Notes under the pieces: generated by a model
Told to the model about the DNA's origin: nothing
Database searches by the model: none
What the model saw: the letters and a program-made list of their open reading frames with translations, nothing else
Assembly: GCF_000379185.1 (NCBI RefSeq)
Contig: NZ_KB900736.1
Coordinates: 59,605 to 123,604, forward strand
DNA length: 64,000 nt
Reading direction: 5' to 3'
Source of the DNA: Capnocytophaga cynodegmi DSM 19736
GTDB taxonomy: Bacteria; Bacteroidota; Bacteroidia; Flavobacteriales; Flavobacteriaceae
Part shown: positions 27,041-35,333 of the stretch, piece after piece
How positions within the stretch are numbered: the stretch's first letter is position 1
Layout of the letters: every line of letters begins with the position of its first letter
Translations under genes and position numbers: made by a program

Positions 27041-28192
27041 CTATAATGTGCCTAATATAGTCACAAAACTATCTATTTCTTGCTTTGTATTGAATTGAGA
27101 AAATGAAAACCTAAGTGAAGGTATCTTCAGGTGTTCTTCTGGAAGAAAAGCGGTTAGAACGTGTGAGTTTTGCGTACTTCCGCTTTGACAGGCACTCCCT
27201 TTTGAACAAGCTATTCCTTTTAAATCCAGATAAAACAAAAGTGTTTCGTTCTTCTGTTTTAAAGAAGGAAATCCCACATTTATAATAGTATGTGTACTTT
27301 TTCTTAAATCGGCAGACATTCCGTTAAATAATGCATCAGGAAATACTTCTTTTATCCTTTTGATAAAATATCTCTTCAATTCAGATAGATATAAAATAGT
27401 ATCTTCCAGATTTTTATAAGATAGTGAAAAAGCCTTTTCCATTGCCACGATATTATGCAAAGGTTCGGTACCTCCACGCATACCTCGCTCCTGCTCTCCA
27501 CCAAATATAAGTCCGTTTAAGTCAATTCCCTTTCGGATATAAGCAAATCCTACTCCTTTAATTCCGTGAAATTTGTGAGCCGAAGCCGTTGCAAAATCCA
27601 CTGAAAGTTCATTCAAATTCAACCGAAAATGCCCAACAGACTGCACCATATCCGAATGAAAATAAACTCCATACAATTTGCAAAGTTCAGCAACTTTTTC
27701 AACAGGAAGAATATTTCCTATTTCATTATTAACGTGCATTAAGCTGACTAAACCTTTCTGTTGTTTTGTTTGTTGTAAAAGTTCTTCCAAATGGTTCAAA
27801 TCAACATCACCTTCTTCAGTTAAATGGACATAATGAACATCAATATTATATTCTAATTTTAGTAATTGTACAGTATGTAATACCGAATGATGTTCTATAG
27901 GAGATGTTATAATGGTTTGAACTCCCAAATCACGAACACAAGCTCTCAAAACCAGATTATTAGCTTCTGTTCCTCCCGATGTAAAAATGATTTCAGATGC
28001 TTGAACTTTCAATTCTTTGGCGATAGTTTTTCTTGCACTTTCAATCAATGATTTTGCAGAACGTCCAAAGCTGTGTGTTGATGATGGATTTCCGTAAAAT
28101 TCTGAAAATGTTTGATTTAAAACTTCTATTACCTCAGTAAATGGTTGTGTTGTTGAAGCATTATCAAAATATATTCTATTTGTAGGATTCAT
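27041..28192 (-). CDS. Cysteine desulfurase, NifS/IscS family
   Basis: PLP enzyme that takes sulfur from cysteine, leaving alanine, for Fe-S cluster or thiocofactor assembly. It has 383 aa. The N-terminal IYFDNASTTQPF is present, the PLP lysine lies in ATASAHKFHGIKGVGF, and the persulfide-bearing cysteine in the flexible loop SKGSACQSGS, which is group I (IscS/NifS-like). No iscU or iscR is nearby, so the acceptor is unknown. A TATCTTTG element 21 bases upstream suggests its own promoter apart from the GT2 gene cluster. Confidence 0.95.
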   Translation of the reverse strand: MNPTNRIYFDNASTTQPFTEVIEVLNQTFSEFYGNPSSTHSFGRSAKSLIESARKTIAKELKVQASEIIFTSGGTEANNLVLRACVRDLGVQTIITSPIEHHSVLHTVQLLKLEYNIDVHYVHLTEEGDVDLNHLEELLQQTKQQKGLVSLMHVNNEIGNILPVEKVAELCKLYGVYFHSDMVQSVGHFRLNLNELSVDFATASAHKFHGIKGVGFAYIRKGIDLNGLIFGGEQERGMRGGTEPLHNIVAMEKAFSLSYKNLEDTILYLSELKRYFIKRIKEVFPDALFNGMSADLRKSTHTIINVGFPSLKQKNETLLFYLDLKGIACSKGSACQSGSTQNSHVLTAFLPEEHLKIPSLRFSFSQFNTKQEIDSFVTILGTL

Positions 28193-28212
28193 TAAAAAAA
28201 TCTATTTTACTG

Positions 28213-28220
28213 CAAAGATA
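28213..28220 (-). promoter_or_regulatory. Predicted -7 element of the cysteine desulfurase gene
   Basis: TATCTTTG on the minus strand, an exact TAnnTTTG match, 21 bases before the start codon. Confidence 0.4.
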
Positions 28221-28283
28221 ACTATTTGATATATTAAAAAACACGAAAGTTTATTGTTAGAAGGTATAAAAATTCAAATATCT

Positions 28284-29132
28284 TCAGAAAATCTTTGTGA
28301 GAATTTTATTCCATCGGTAATGTCTAATCCATTTTCCTTGTTCAGGAGTTACCAAAAATTCTTGTTTTTCACGTTTTGCTTTAAAATATCCTCGCAAATA
28401 ATCCTTAAATAAACTCCATTTTTTCTTCTTGAAAGCCAACTTTGCCGAAGCCAAAACAGAAAGTGAAAAACCATAACGTAAACGATAAAAAACACTTCCT
28501 TGCAGAAAACGAGCATTTAAATTGTAACCAGCTCCCGTAGGACGTAAATGTTTCACTTTCAATACTTCATCGGTTTTCACCTCCCAACCATAGAAACGAG
28601 CTAAAAGTTCATCAACTGTATCCCAGCCCATTGCAGTTTTTAGTCCCCCAATATCTGAAAAACAGGCTTTACGATAAGCTTTCAGTGCACCTCGCAAATG
28701 GTCTTTGTCCGTCAAACTTTCCAAAACCCAATCACCATTCCTTTCTACATAACAGAAACCTCCGCACATTCCTATTTTCTGATTTTCAGTAAAATGCTTT
28801 TCTAAAATATCAAGATAATCAGGAGGAAAAACCAAATCCGCATCAAACTTACAAATTACATCTATATCATCTTTCAGAAAAGGCAAACCTGAATTAAACG
28901 CCTGAACTACCTTACTCCCAGGCAAATGCGTAGTCCCCTCTTCTCTGCGAAGAATTACCAAAGAAGGATTTTTTAGTTTAATTTTTTCTAAAATTTGAGG
29001 CGTTGAATCAGTGGAACAATCGTCAACTACAATGATTTGTGAAGGTACTTTTGTTTGTTTGAAAAGAGATTCCAACGTTTTTTCTATGAAATCTCCTTCA
29101 TTATGGGCTGGAATAACAATTCCGAAGTTCAT
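28284..29132 (-). CDS. Family 2 glycosyltransferase
   Basis: Inverting glycosyltransferase with a GT-A fold, 282 aa. IVIPAHNEGDFIEKTLESL begins the nucleotide-sugar site, VVDDCSTDSTP gives the first Asp pair, and CKFDADLVFP carries the metal-binding DxD. There are no membrane helices. The donor, acceptor and pathway are unknown; surface glycan or glycolipid synthesis is the usual role. It is 13 bases after ftsB and so is the last gene of the DUF493-DUF4290-murA-udk-ftsB cluster. Confidence 0.9.
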   Translation of the reverse strand: MNFGIVIPAHNEGDFIEKTLESLFKQTKVPSQIIVVDDCSTDSTPQILEKIKLKNPSLVILRREEGTTHLPGSKVVQAFNSGLPFLKDDIDVICKFDADLVFPPDYLDILEKHFTENQKIGMCGGFCYVERNGDWVLESLTDKDHLRGALKAYRKACFSDIGGLKTAMGWDTVDELLARFYGWEVKTDEVLKVKHLRPTGAGYNLNARFLQGSVFYRLRYGFSLSVLASAKLAFKKKKWSLFKDYLRGYFKAKREKQEFLVTPEQGKWIRHYRWNKILTKIF

Positions 29133-29145
29133 ATAACTTTAATTT

Positions 29146-29454
29146 TCAATCTATTGTATCGTATTCTATTATAAAGATTTCCTCATTATCGTGTTTTAAA
29201 TAATATGCCTCTCTTCCCATTTTTTCCTTACCTTCATCAGTATTGAGGATTTTCAAACTTTTTTTATCCTTTTCTATTTCCTTTTCCAAAAACTGTTTTT
29301 GTTTGTTCAATTTTTTAATTTCTTTATTTAATTCCCTGTGTGTCAATAAAGAATTTGCATCGAAGAAAGCCATCCATACAAAGAAAAAAACGAGTATAAA
29401 AGCGTATAGCTTATACCCCTTCAAAAGTGCGATGTATTGAAAAATAGATTTCAT
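29146..29454 (-). CDS. FtsB/DivIC-like septum formation protein
   Basis: A 102-aa bitopic membrane protein for cell division. A short cytoplasmic N-terminus, one helix (about 15-32), a coiled coil (about 38-68, LNKEIKKLNKQKQFLEKEIE), then the septum-initiator domain with EGKEKMGREAYYLKHDNEEIF, the conserved block of the family. FtsB bridges FtsL and FtsQ and helps activate septal wall synthesis. Its ATG overlaps the udk stop by one base, implying coupled translation. Neighbouring murA is consistent with envelope growth. Confidence 0.88.
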   Translation of the reverse strand: MKSIFQYIALLKGYKLYAFILVFFFVWMAFFDANSLLTHRELNKEIKKLNKQKQFLEKEIEKDKKSLKILNTDEGKEKMGREAYYLKHDNEEIFIIEYDTID

Positions 29455-30074
29455 CAGGAAACAGTTTGAGAAATTCGATTGTGAACAATGGTCCTTATAA
29501 TATCAATAGCTACATTATTTCTTTTATTGTTAGGAATAATAATATCGGCATATTCTTTTGTGGGTTCAATAAATTGCAAATGCATTGGTTTTAAAGTAGT
29601 TTGATAACGATTCAAAACCTCTTCCACATCTCTGCCTCTTTCGGTAGTATCCCTCTTAATACGTCTAATCAATCGCTCATCAGAATCAGCGTGAACATAA
29701 ATTTTGATATCAAATAGGCTACGAATATCTGCGTGTGAAAAAATCAAAATTCCTTCAACAATAATTACTTTCGTAGGATTTATCAAAATAGTTTCGCCTG
29801 TTCGGTTGTGTTCCACAAATGAGTACACGGGGCTTTCTACTGATTTTCCTTCTTTAAGAGCAATCAAATGTTGTTTTAGTAAATCAAAATCGATAGAACT
29901 TGGATGGTCGAAGTTAACTTTAACTCTTTCAGAATAAGGTAAGTGACTCATATCCCGATAATATGAATCTTGCGAAACTACTGTTACTTCTTTTCCTGAC
30001 AACTCTTTAACTATCTGATTTACAACGGTTGTTTTTCCACATCCTGTTCCTCCCGTAATTCCTATGATTAGCAT
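29454..30074 (-). CDS. udk: Uridine kinase
   Basis: Pyrimidine-salvage kinase that phosphorylates uridine and cytidine, 206 aa. The P-loop is GITGGTGCGKTT. The uridine-binding and lid motifs are VVSQDSYYRDMS, FDHPSSIDFDLL and IKRDTTERGRDVEEVL. Size and motif spacing are normal for bacterial Udk. It lies between murA and ftsB with a one-base overlap to ftsB; udk next to ftsB is an order I recall from other Flavobacteriia. Confidence 0.95.
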   Translation of the reverse strand: MLIIGITGGTGCGKTTVVNQIVKELSGKEVTVVSQDSYYRDMSHLPYSERVKVNFDHPSSIDFDLLKQHLIALKEGKSVESPVYSFVEHNRTGETILINPTKVIIVEGILIFSHADIRSLFDIKIYVHADSDERLIRRIKRDTTERGRDVEEVLNRYQTTLKPMHLQFIEPTKEYADIIIPNNKRNNVAIDIIRTIVHNRISQTVS

Positions 30075-30112
30075 TTTGATTTTTTATTTATATATAAATT
30101 TTTGATTTTCTG

Positions 30113-31423
30113 TTAATTTACTCGTATTATTTTTGCTCCTAAAGCCCTTAAACGCTCGTCAATGTTTTCGTAACCTCTGTCAATTTGTTCTATATTATAG
30201 ATGGTTGAAGTCCCTTTAGCTGAAAGAGCTGCAATCAACAGAGCAATTCCTGCCCTAATATCAGGAGAAGTCATCAAAGTAGCTTTCAACGGAGATTTAA
30301 AGTCATTACCAATTACCGTAGCTCGATGTGGGTCACATAAAATGATTTTAGCTCCCATATCTATCAGTTTATCAATGAAAAACAGACGGCTTTCAAACAT
30401 CTTTTGATGAATTAATACCTCTCCACGTGCCTGTGTTGCCATCACCAATATAATACTCAGCAAATCAGGAGTAAAGCCTGGCCAAGGAGCATCGGAAACA
30501 GTCAAGATAGAACCATCTATGTAATTCTGAACCTCATATCCTTGAGTATGAGCAGGAATATAAATATCATCTCCGCGGCGTTCGAGGGTAATTCCTAATT
30601 TCTGAAAAACATTAGGTATCAGCCCAAGATGTTCCCAACCTACATTTTTTATAGTTATCTCACTTTGGGTCATCGCTGCTAATCCAATCCAACTACCAAT
30701 TTCAATCATATCGGGTAAAAGCGTATGTGTGCAACCTGAAAGCTTTTCTACTCCGTTAATAGTCAAAAAGTTAGAACCTATTCCTTGAATATCAGCACCC
30801 ATTATGTTCAACATTCGGCACAATTGCTGTACGTAAGGCTCACAGGCTGCATTGTAAATGGTTGTTGTTCCTTCTGCCAAAACCGCAGCCATAATAATGT
30901 TTGATGTTCCAGTTACTGATGCCTCATCGAGCAACATATCCGCTCCTTTTAGTCGATTAGAAGTTACGCTATACGTCTGGTTTTCTTTATCGTAGTTGAA
31001 ATTTGCACCCAATTTTATAAATCCCTCAAAATGTGTATCCAACCGACGACGACCTATTTTATCTCCGCCTGGTCGAGGAATGTAACCCACTCCAAACCGT
31101 GTAAGCAGTGGTCCCACAATCATAATTGAGCCTCGTAACCCCTGTCCTTCAGACTGAAAAGCCTCTGATTTCAAATATTCTAAATTTACTTCATCTGCTT
31201 GGAAGCTATACGAACCTTTACCCAATTTCTGTATTTTCACTCCCAAGTTCTCAAGTAATGAAATTAACTTATTAACATCTAATATATTAGGAATATTATG
31301 TATTGTTACTTTTTCGTTTGTAAGCAAAACCGCGCACAATACCTGAAGTGCCTCATTTTTAGCTCCCTGCGGAGTTATTTCGCCTTTCAGCGTGTATCCT
31401 CCTTCTATTTTAAATACTCCCAT
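30113..31423 (-). CDS. murA: UDP-N-acetylglucosamine 1-carboxyvinyltransferase
   Basis: First committed enzyme of peptidoglycan synthesis: it transfers enolpyruvate from PEP to UDP-GlcNAc, in the cytoplasm. It has 436 aa. Landmarks are the Lys-Asn of PQGAKNEALQVL and the loop RPGGDKIGRRRLDTH. The loop residue that is Cys115 in E. coli and is alkylated by fosfomycin is Asp121 here (codon at 31061-31063). Enzymes with Asp at this place are active but insensitive to fosfomycin. The gene is five bases after the DUF4290 gene and 38 before udk. Confidence 0.96.
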   Translation of the reverse strand: MGVFKIEGGYTLKGEITPQGAKNEALQVLCAVLLTNEKVTIHNIPNILDVNKLISLLENLGVKIQKLGKGSYSFQADEVNLEYLKSEAFQSEGQGLRGSIMIVGPLLTRFGVGYIPRPGGDKIGRRRLDTHFEGFIKLGANFNYDKENQTYSVTSNRLKGADMLLDEASVTGTSNIIMAAVLAEGTTTIYNAACEPYVQQLCRMLNIMGADIQGIGSNFLTINGVEKLSGCTHTLLPDMIEIGSWIGLAAMTQSEITIKNVGWEHLGLIPNVFQKLGITLERRGDDIYIPAHTQGYEVQNYIDGSILTVSDAPWPGFTPDLLSIILVMATQARGEVLIHQKMFESRLFFIDKLIDMGAKIILCDPHRATVIGNDFKSPLKATLMTSPDIRAGIALLIAALSAKGTSTIYNIEQIDRGYENIDERLRALGAKIIRVN

Positions 31424-31428
31424 AATAA

Positions 31429-32094
31429 TTAACTGCTTTTAGTTTTTTTATTTTTTTTGGACTGAGTTGAATTTCTTTTCGTTAAGTTTTGCTTGGTTTT
31501 GATAAGTTCATTACTATTTGTCAGAAATTCTTTTGTTTCAGTTAGGTCGATTTTACCATCGCTTAATTCATACAAATGCTGAAAAACTACTTCATCTTCA
31601 ACAGCTTCTTTGTTCCAAATCAAATAGCTCTTTTTCATATGATTAGCGATTGCATATTTTAATGCTTCTTTTAGCTGTCCTTCTTCCCAACGAACGCAAA
31701 CCTCAATCATTTTCTTTATGTTATTGCCATAAAATCTGTATTTTGGATGATTTTGCGGATACTGAAGAGTGTCAGGATGTTTAATCAATACGTCAGAAGT
31801 TGGTTTTTCAAAAGGAGAATCTACATCTAACTGAAACTTTGACATAATGAATAACTGATCCCATAGTTTATGCTGAAAATCAGGAACATCTCGTAAATGA
31901 GGAAACATATTTCCCATTACAGCTATGATGCTTTTTGCCGTGTTATTACGTTTTTCCCTATCCTCAATCGTTATGGCTTTCTCAATCATTTTTTGTATAT
32001 GCCTTCCATATTCAGGAATTATCAAAGGTGTTCGTTCTGTGTTGTATTCCAACCCCATATTTTCGAACATATTTTGTGTATCTTGATTTTCCAT
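31429..32094 (-). CDS. DUF4290 family protein
   Basis: Bacteroidota-specific protein of unknown function, 221 aa, predicted cytoplasmic and helical. Recognisable segments are LEYNTERTPLIIPEYGRHIQ near the N-terminus, FPHLRDVPDFQHKLWDQLF in the middle and PQNHPKYRFYGNNIKKMIE. The C-terminal 40 residues are a Lys/Ser/Thr-rich, probably disordered tail (TKRNSTQSKKNKKTK). It lies five bases before murA and 45 after the DUF493 gene, a neighbourhood that in my recollection is conserved across Flavobacteriia and hints at a link with wall synthesis. Confidence 0.88.
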   Translation of the reverse strand: MENQDTQNMFENMGLEYNTERTPLIIPEYGRHIQKMIEKAITIEDREKRNNTAKSIIAVMGNMFPHLRDVPDFQHKLWDQLFIMSKFQLDVDSPFEKPTSDVLIKHPDTLQYPQNHPKYRFYGNNIKKMIEVCVRWEEGQLKEALKYAIANHMKKSYLIWNKEAVEDEVVFQHLYELSDGKIDLTETKEFLTNSNELIKTKQNLTKRNSTQSKKNKKTKSS

Positions 32095-32139
32095 TTTCTT
32101 CTGATTATTCAGCGTTGTGTTTCAGTAATTATCAAATCT

Positions 32140-32433
32140 TTACAAGGAAACAATTCCTTCTATTTTTCCTGCTTCCTTGTAGTAATGGATTACCTCGTCT
32201 GGATTTTGCAAAAGAATAGTCACAGAAACTCCCGTATATTTTCCATTCGAAGAAGGACGAGTTTTTATTTCAGCATCTGTTTTCTCAAAAACAGAATTAA
32301 GCGTTTCTATTTTTTGGGCGTCGGTTGGTACGATAAACTTGTACAAATACGAGGTTGGGAAAGAAGTTGTTTCCTCCAATTCTTTTTTCAAACGTTCGTA
32401 AAATTCAGCCAATTCTTGCTCTGATTTCATCAT
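32140..32433 (-). CDS. DUF493 family protein
   Basis: Small cytoplasmic protein of the YbeD/DUF493 type with a ferredoxin-like, ACT-like fold, 97 aa from ATG 32433 (a second ATG is adjacent). An in-frame ATG at 32466 is rejected because a -7 element lies between it and 32433. Features are FPTSYLYKFIVPTDAQKIETL, then RPSSNGKYTGVSVTILLQNP, the conserved core. Function is unknown; a regulatory role is suspected in the family. It is the first gene of the DUF4290-murA-udk-ftsB-GT2 cluster and is divergent from galM. Confidence 0.87.
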   Translation of the reverse strand: MMKSEQELAEFYERLKKELEETTSFPTSYLYKFIVPTDAQKIETLNSVFEKTDAEIKTRPSSNGKYTGVSVTILLQNPDEVIHYYKEAGKIEGIVSL

Positions 32434-32447
32434 TAAAACTTTTTTTG

Positions 32448-32455
32448 CAAAGATA
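32448..32455 (-). promoter_or_regulatory. Predicted -7 element of the DUF493-murA cluster
   Basis: TATCTTTG on the minus strand, an exact TAnnTTTG match, 14 bases before ATG 32433, which would give a very short leader. Confidence 0.5.
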
Positions 32456-32517
32456 GCAGTTTTCATCAGAAGAGAAAAAATATTTTCTGTTTTTGGTCAT
32501 TTCTGAACAGAAAAACA

Positions 32518-32557
32518 TTGTACTCTGTCAAAATTTTCGTACATTCGTCAAAATTTT
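32518..32557 (+). promoter_or_regulatory. galM promoter region with paired direct repeats
   Basis: TTG (32518-32520), 19 bp, TACATTCG (32540-32547, one mismatch to consensus). Two copies of GTCAAAATTTT start at 32527 and 32547, 20 bp or two helical turns apart, flanking the -7 element. This looks like a regulator-binding arrangement. Confidence 0.5.
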
Positions 32558-32562
32558 TGAAA

Positions 32563-33585
32563 ATGAAAAATATCACACAAAAACCTTTTGGAAAACACCA
32601 CGATAAACAGGTAACACTCTTTACCTTAACCAATAAAAACACGATGGAAGTATCAGTAACCAACTTTGGCGGTATCATCACTTCCATTAAATTCCCAAAA
32701 GACGGGAAACACATACAAACTGTTCTTGGGTTTGACACCTTGGAAGAATACCTAAGTGCAGATTATCGCAAAGAATATCCGTATTTTGGAGCAATCATCG
32801 GGAGAAATGCTGGACGCATCAAAAATGGAAAAACAACCCTCAACGGACAGACAATTCAACTAAGCGTAAACCACAACCAAGCACAACTACACGGCGGTTT
32901 TGAAGGTTTTGACAGCAAAGTTTGGGAAGTCGTTTCGGTACAAGATAAACCAATTCCGTCTGTAACTTTCCGGTACATTTCTGCCGATGGCGAAGAAGGC
33001 TTCCCTGGTGAAGTTACCGCAGAAGTAACCTACTCACTTACTGATGAAAACGAACTCCGAGTGGATTATTACGGAACTACCAACAAACCTACTATCCTGA
33101 ACCTAACCCAACACGCTTATTTTAACCTGAACACCGATTCCAGCAATATTTTAAATCATCATTTACAGATTAATGGCGACAGAGTTTCTCCACTAAATCC
33201 TGATTATTCCCCAACGGGCGAATTACGCTTGGTGGAAGGCACACAATGGGATTATCGTAAGCCTACCCTTGTACACCCCGATATTGACAATGCCTTTCCA
33301 CGTCAGGTTTCGGAGGAAGAAACCGTTGGGTCGCTCATTTGCAACGAAAGTGGTATTCGTATGGACGTGCGTACCAATCACCCCGTACTCCATATCTATG
33401 GCGGATATTATGTGCCTGAACTACACCCCAAAAACAGAAAAGCTACTGGGCAGAATGCAGGAATATGTTTTGAATGCCAAGGTTTTGCCGATGCGTTGAA
33501 CTATCCGCAGTTTCAATCCACGCAGTTAAATCCGCAGGAGGAATACAAACATTTTACTATTTTTAAGTTCATTGAAATAGCATAA
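32563..33585 (+). CDS. galM: Aldose 1-epimerase (galactose mutarotase)
   Basis: Interconverts alpha and beta anomers of galactose and glucose so that galactokinase receives alpha-D-galactose. From ATG 32563 it is 340 aa; a TTG frame extension to 32518 runs through the promoter and is rejected. Markers are NFGGIITSIKFP, the ligand block GAIIGRNAGRIKNGK, the catalytic His in LTQHAYFNLN (preceded by a His in the NHNQAQLHGGF segment), and a C-terminal Glu in ICFECQGFADALN. No signal peptide, so cytoplasmic. It heads the galactose locus; a repeat array separates it from galK. Confidence 0.94.
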   Translation: MKNITQKPFGKHHDKQVTLFTLTNKNTMEVSVTNFGGIITSIKFPKDGKHIQTVLGFDTLEEYLSADYRKEYPYFGAIIGRNAGRIKNGKTTLNGQTIQLSVNHNQAQLHGGFEGFDSKVWEVVSVQDKPIPSVTFRYISADGEEGFPGEVTAEVTYSLTDENELRVDYYGTTNKPTILNLTQHAYFNLNTDSSNILNHHLQINGDRVSPLNPDYSPTGELRLVEGTQWDYRKPTLVHPDIDNAFPRQVSEEETVGSLICNESGIRMDVRTNHPVLHIYGGYYVPELHPKNRKATGQNAGICFECQGFADALNYPQFQSTQLNPQEEYKHFTIFKFIEIA

Positions 33586-33639
33586 ACTTTCAGAATTAAA
33601 AACGAGAGATTTTGCCTTTCGGACATTTATTCGAAATAA

Positions 33640-34014
33640 GAAAACACGCGTTGTGAAAGCTCGGGATTTTCCCGATAGAAAAAAACACACGTTTTAAGGC
33701 TTCGGGGTTTTCCCGAATGAAGAAAGCACACGTTTTAGGACTTCGGGGTTTTCCCGATTGGAGAAAACATACGTTTTGGAGCTTCAAGCATTTAGGCGAA
33801 TGATGAAAACATACGTTTTGGGACTTCTAGCATTTAGCCAAATGAAGAAAACAAGCGTTTTGAGGCTTCGAGCATTTAGGCGAACGAAGAAAACACACGT
33901 TTTGGAGCTTCGAGCATTTAGCCGAATGAAGAAAACACACGTTTTGGAGCTTCGAGCATTTAGGCGAATAAAGAAAACAAGCGTTTTGGAGCTTCGAGCA
34001 TTTGTCAGAAGTAA
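33640..34014. repeat. Array of about nine 41/42-bp tandem repeats between galM and galK
   Basis: Units begin with a GAAAACAnnCGTTTT-like core at 33640, 33681, 33722, 33763, 33805, 33847, 33889, 33931 and 33973. The first three units (type A, 41 bp) contain a hairpin of the form TTCGGGGTTTTCCCGAA. The last six (type B, mostly 42 bp) carry GGAGCTTCGAGCATTTAGGCG instead, without that hairpin, or a close variant. A partial unit precedes 33640. Because 42 is divisible by three, the type B part is open on both strands (14-residue KKTHVLELRAFRR repeats on plus), but I see no sign that it is translated. Confidence 0.9.
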
Positions 34015-34058
34015 AAAACATAAAATAAAACTATAAAAAGATTTCAGATTACCTATAC

Positions 34059-34089
34059 TTGGTAATACGGGAATAAAGATGTATATTTA
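34059..34089 (+). promoter_or_regulatory. Possible galK promoter
   Basis: TTG (34059-34061), 20-bp spacer, TATATTTA (34082-34089, last base off consensus). It would let galK be transcribed independently of galM, after the repeat array. Confidence 0.4.
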
Positions 34090-34123
34090 ATTAGTACAAA
34101 AACAGAAAAAAATATTTCAAAAA

Positions 34124-35278
34124 ATGAAAAAATATATACAAGAAGAATTTCAGAAAAGCTATGGGCAACCTTGTGACAAGGTTTTCTTTGCTCCGGCTCG
34201 TGTCAATTTGATTGGCGAACACATCGACTACAACGGCGGACTGGTGATGCCTTGTGCTCTTGAGAATGGAACGTATTTGGCGGTTCGCAAAACAAACGAC
34301 AACACATTTACTTTCAAGAGTTTAAACTTTCCAGAATCAACACATCAGGTAACCATCAATCACGAAGGATATACCAAAAATGGAAGTCTTTGGATAAATT
34401 ATCCGCTGGGTTGTATTGACTATTTTACACGTGAGGGTGTGAAATTCAGTGGAATGGAATTTCTCTTCTACGGAAATATTCCCAACGGCGGCGGACTTTC
34501 CTCTTCAGCTTCTATCGAACTTGTAACTTCCTTTGCTCTGAACTCTCTTTTCGGATTAGGAAAAGACCAAATTGAACTGGTGAAAATTTCACAAAATGTA
34601 GAAAACGAATTTGTGGGGGTAAATTGTGGTATTATGGACCAATTCGCTATCGGAATGGGGAAAAAGGAACACGCCATCATTTTGGATTGCCAAACGTTGG
34701 ATTATACCTATACGCCTTTCAGCTTAAAAGACGATACCCTACTGATTATCAACACCAACAAAGAAAGAAAACTGGCAGATTCTAAATACAATGAGCGTCG
34801 TGCTACTTGCGAAGCAGCGTTGGAAATCTTCAACAAAAATGCCGATTTCAAAGACCTTTGTTCTATCCCTGCTGAGTACTTCGAGGCTCACAAAAACGAA
34901 CTTACCGAAGAGATGCAAAAACGAGTTAAACACGTGATTTATGAGAATTTACGCGTAAAAGAAAGCGAAAAAGCCTTAAAATCGGGCGATGTGGAGCGCT
35001 TCGGAGAGTTGATGTCTGCCTCACACAAATCCTTAATGGAAGATTATGAAGTTACGGGCAAAGAACTGGATACCATCTATTTAGAAAGTATTAATTTTGA
35101 TGGCGTTACAGGCGTTCGTATGACTGGAGCTGGTTTCGGAGGTTGTGCCATTGCATTGGTTAAGAACGACCGAGTGGAAGCCTACAAAAAACACATTACC
35201 GAACGCTACACAGAAAAAATTGGGTACGCCCCATCGGTGTATGACGTGAGCATCGGCGAGGGAACTCGTGAATTATAA
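34124..35278 (+). CDS. galK: Galactokinase
   Basis: GHMP-family kinase that phosphorylates alpha-D-galactose at C1, the entry to the Leloir pathway. It has 384 aa. The galactokinase signature is RVNLIGEHIDYNGGLVMP, the ATP motif is IPNGGGLSSSASIEL, the catalytic base Asp lies in VNCGIMDQFAIG, and the C-terminal GHMP motif is RMTGAGFGGCAIALV. No galT or galE is in the window. It is followed by a terminator, so the symporter further on is a separate transcript. Confidence 0.96.
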   Translation: MKKYIQEEFQKSYGQPCDKVFFAPARVNLIGEHIDYNGGLVMPCALENGTYLAVRKTNDNTFTFKSLNFPESTHQVTINHEGYTKNGSLWINYPLGCIDYFTREGVKFSGMEFLFYGNIPNGGGLSSSASIELVTSFALNSLFGLGKDQIELVKISQNVENEFVGVNCGIMDQFAIGMGKKEHAIILDCQTLDYTYTPFSLKDDTLLIINTNKERKLADSKYNERRATCEAALEIFNKNADFKDLCSIPAEYFEAHKNELTEEMQKRVKHVIYENLRVKESEKALKSGDVERFGELMSASHKSLMEDYEVTGKELDTIYLESINFDGVTGVRMTGAGFGGCAIALVKNDRVEAYKKHITERYTEKIGYAPSVYDVSIGEGTREL

Positions 35279-35285
35279 TCATCAG

Positions 35286-35319
35286 AAAGCCAAGTGAAAC
35301 CATTATTTCATTTGGCTTT
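35286..35319 (+). terminator. Terminator of galK
   Basis: AAAGCCAAGTGAAA (35286-35299) pairs with TTTCATTTGGCTTT (35306-35319), 14 bp with one G-U, followed by a T-rich run. Confidence 0.85.
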
Positions 35320-35333
35320 TATTTTTTTTACAA

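Noticed and set aside
31897-32424. 175-codon plus-strand frame opposite the DUF4290 and DUF493 genes
   Set aside because: Both minus-strand genes are clear family members with matching promoter and spacing; the plus-strand translation is Phe/Ser/Ile-rich noise typical of antisense in AT-rich DNA.
32518-32562. Upstream TTG start for galM
   Set aside because: The TTG coincides with a probable -33 element and the added residues (MYSVKIFVHSSKFLK) are not seen in mutarotases.
33640-34014. CRISPR array
   Set aside because: Units of 41-42 bp abut each other with no unique spacers, and no cas genes are near; these are plain tandem repeats.
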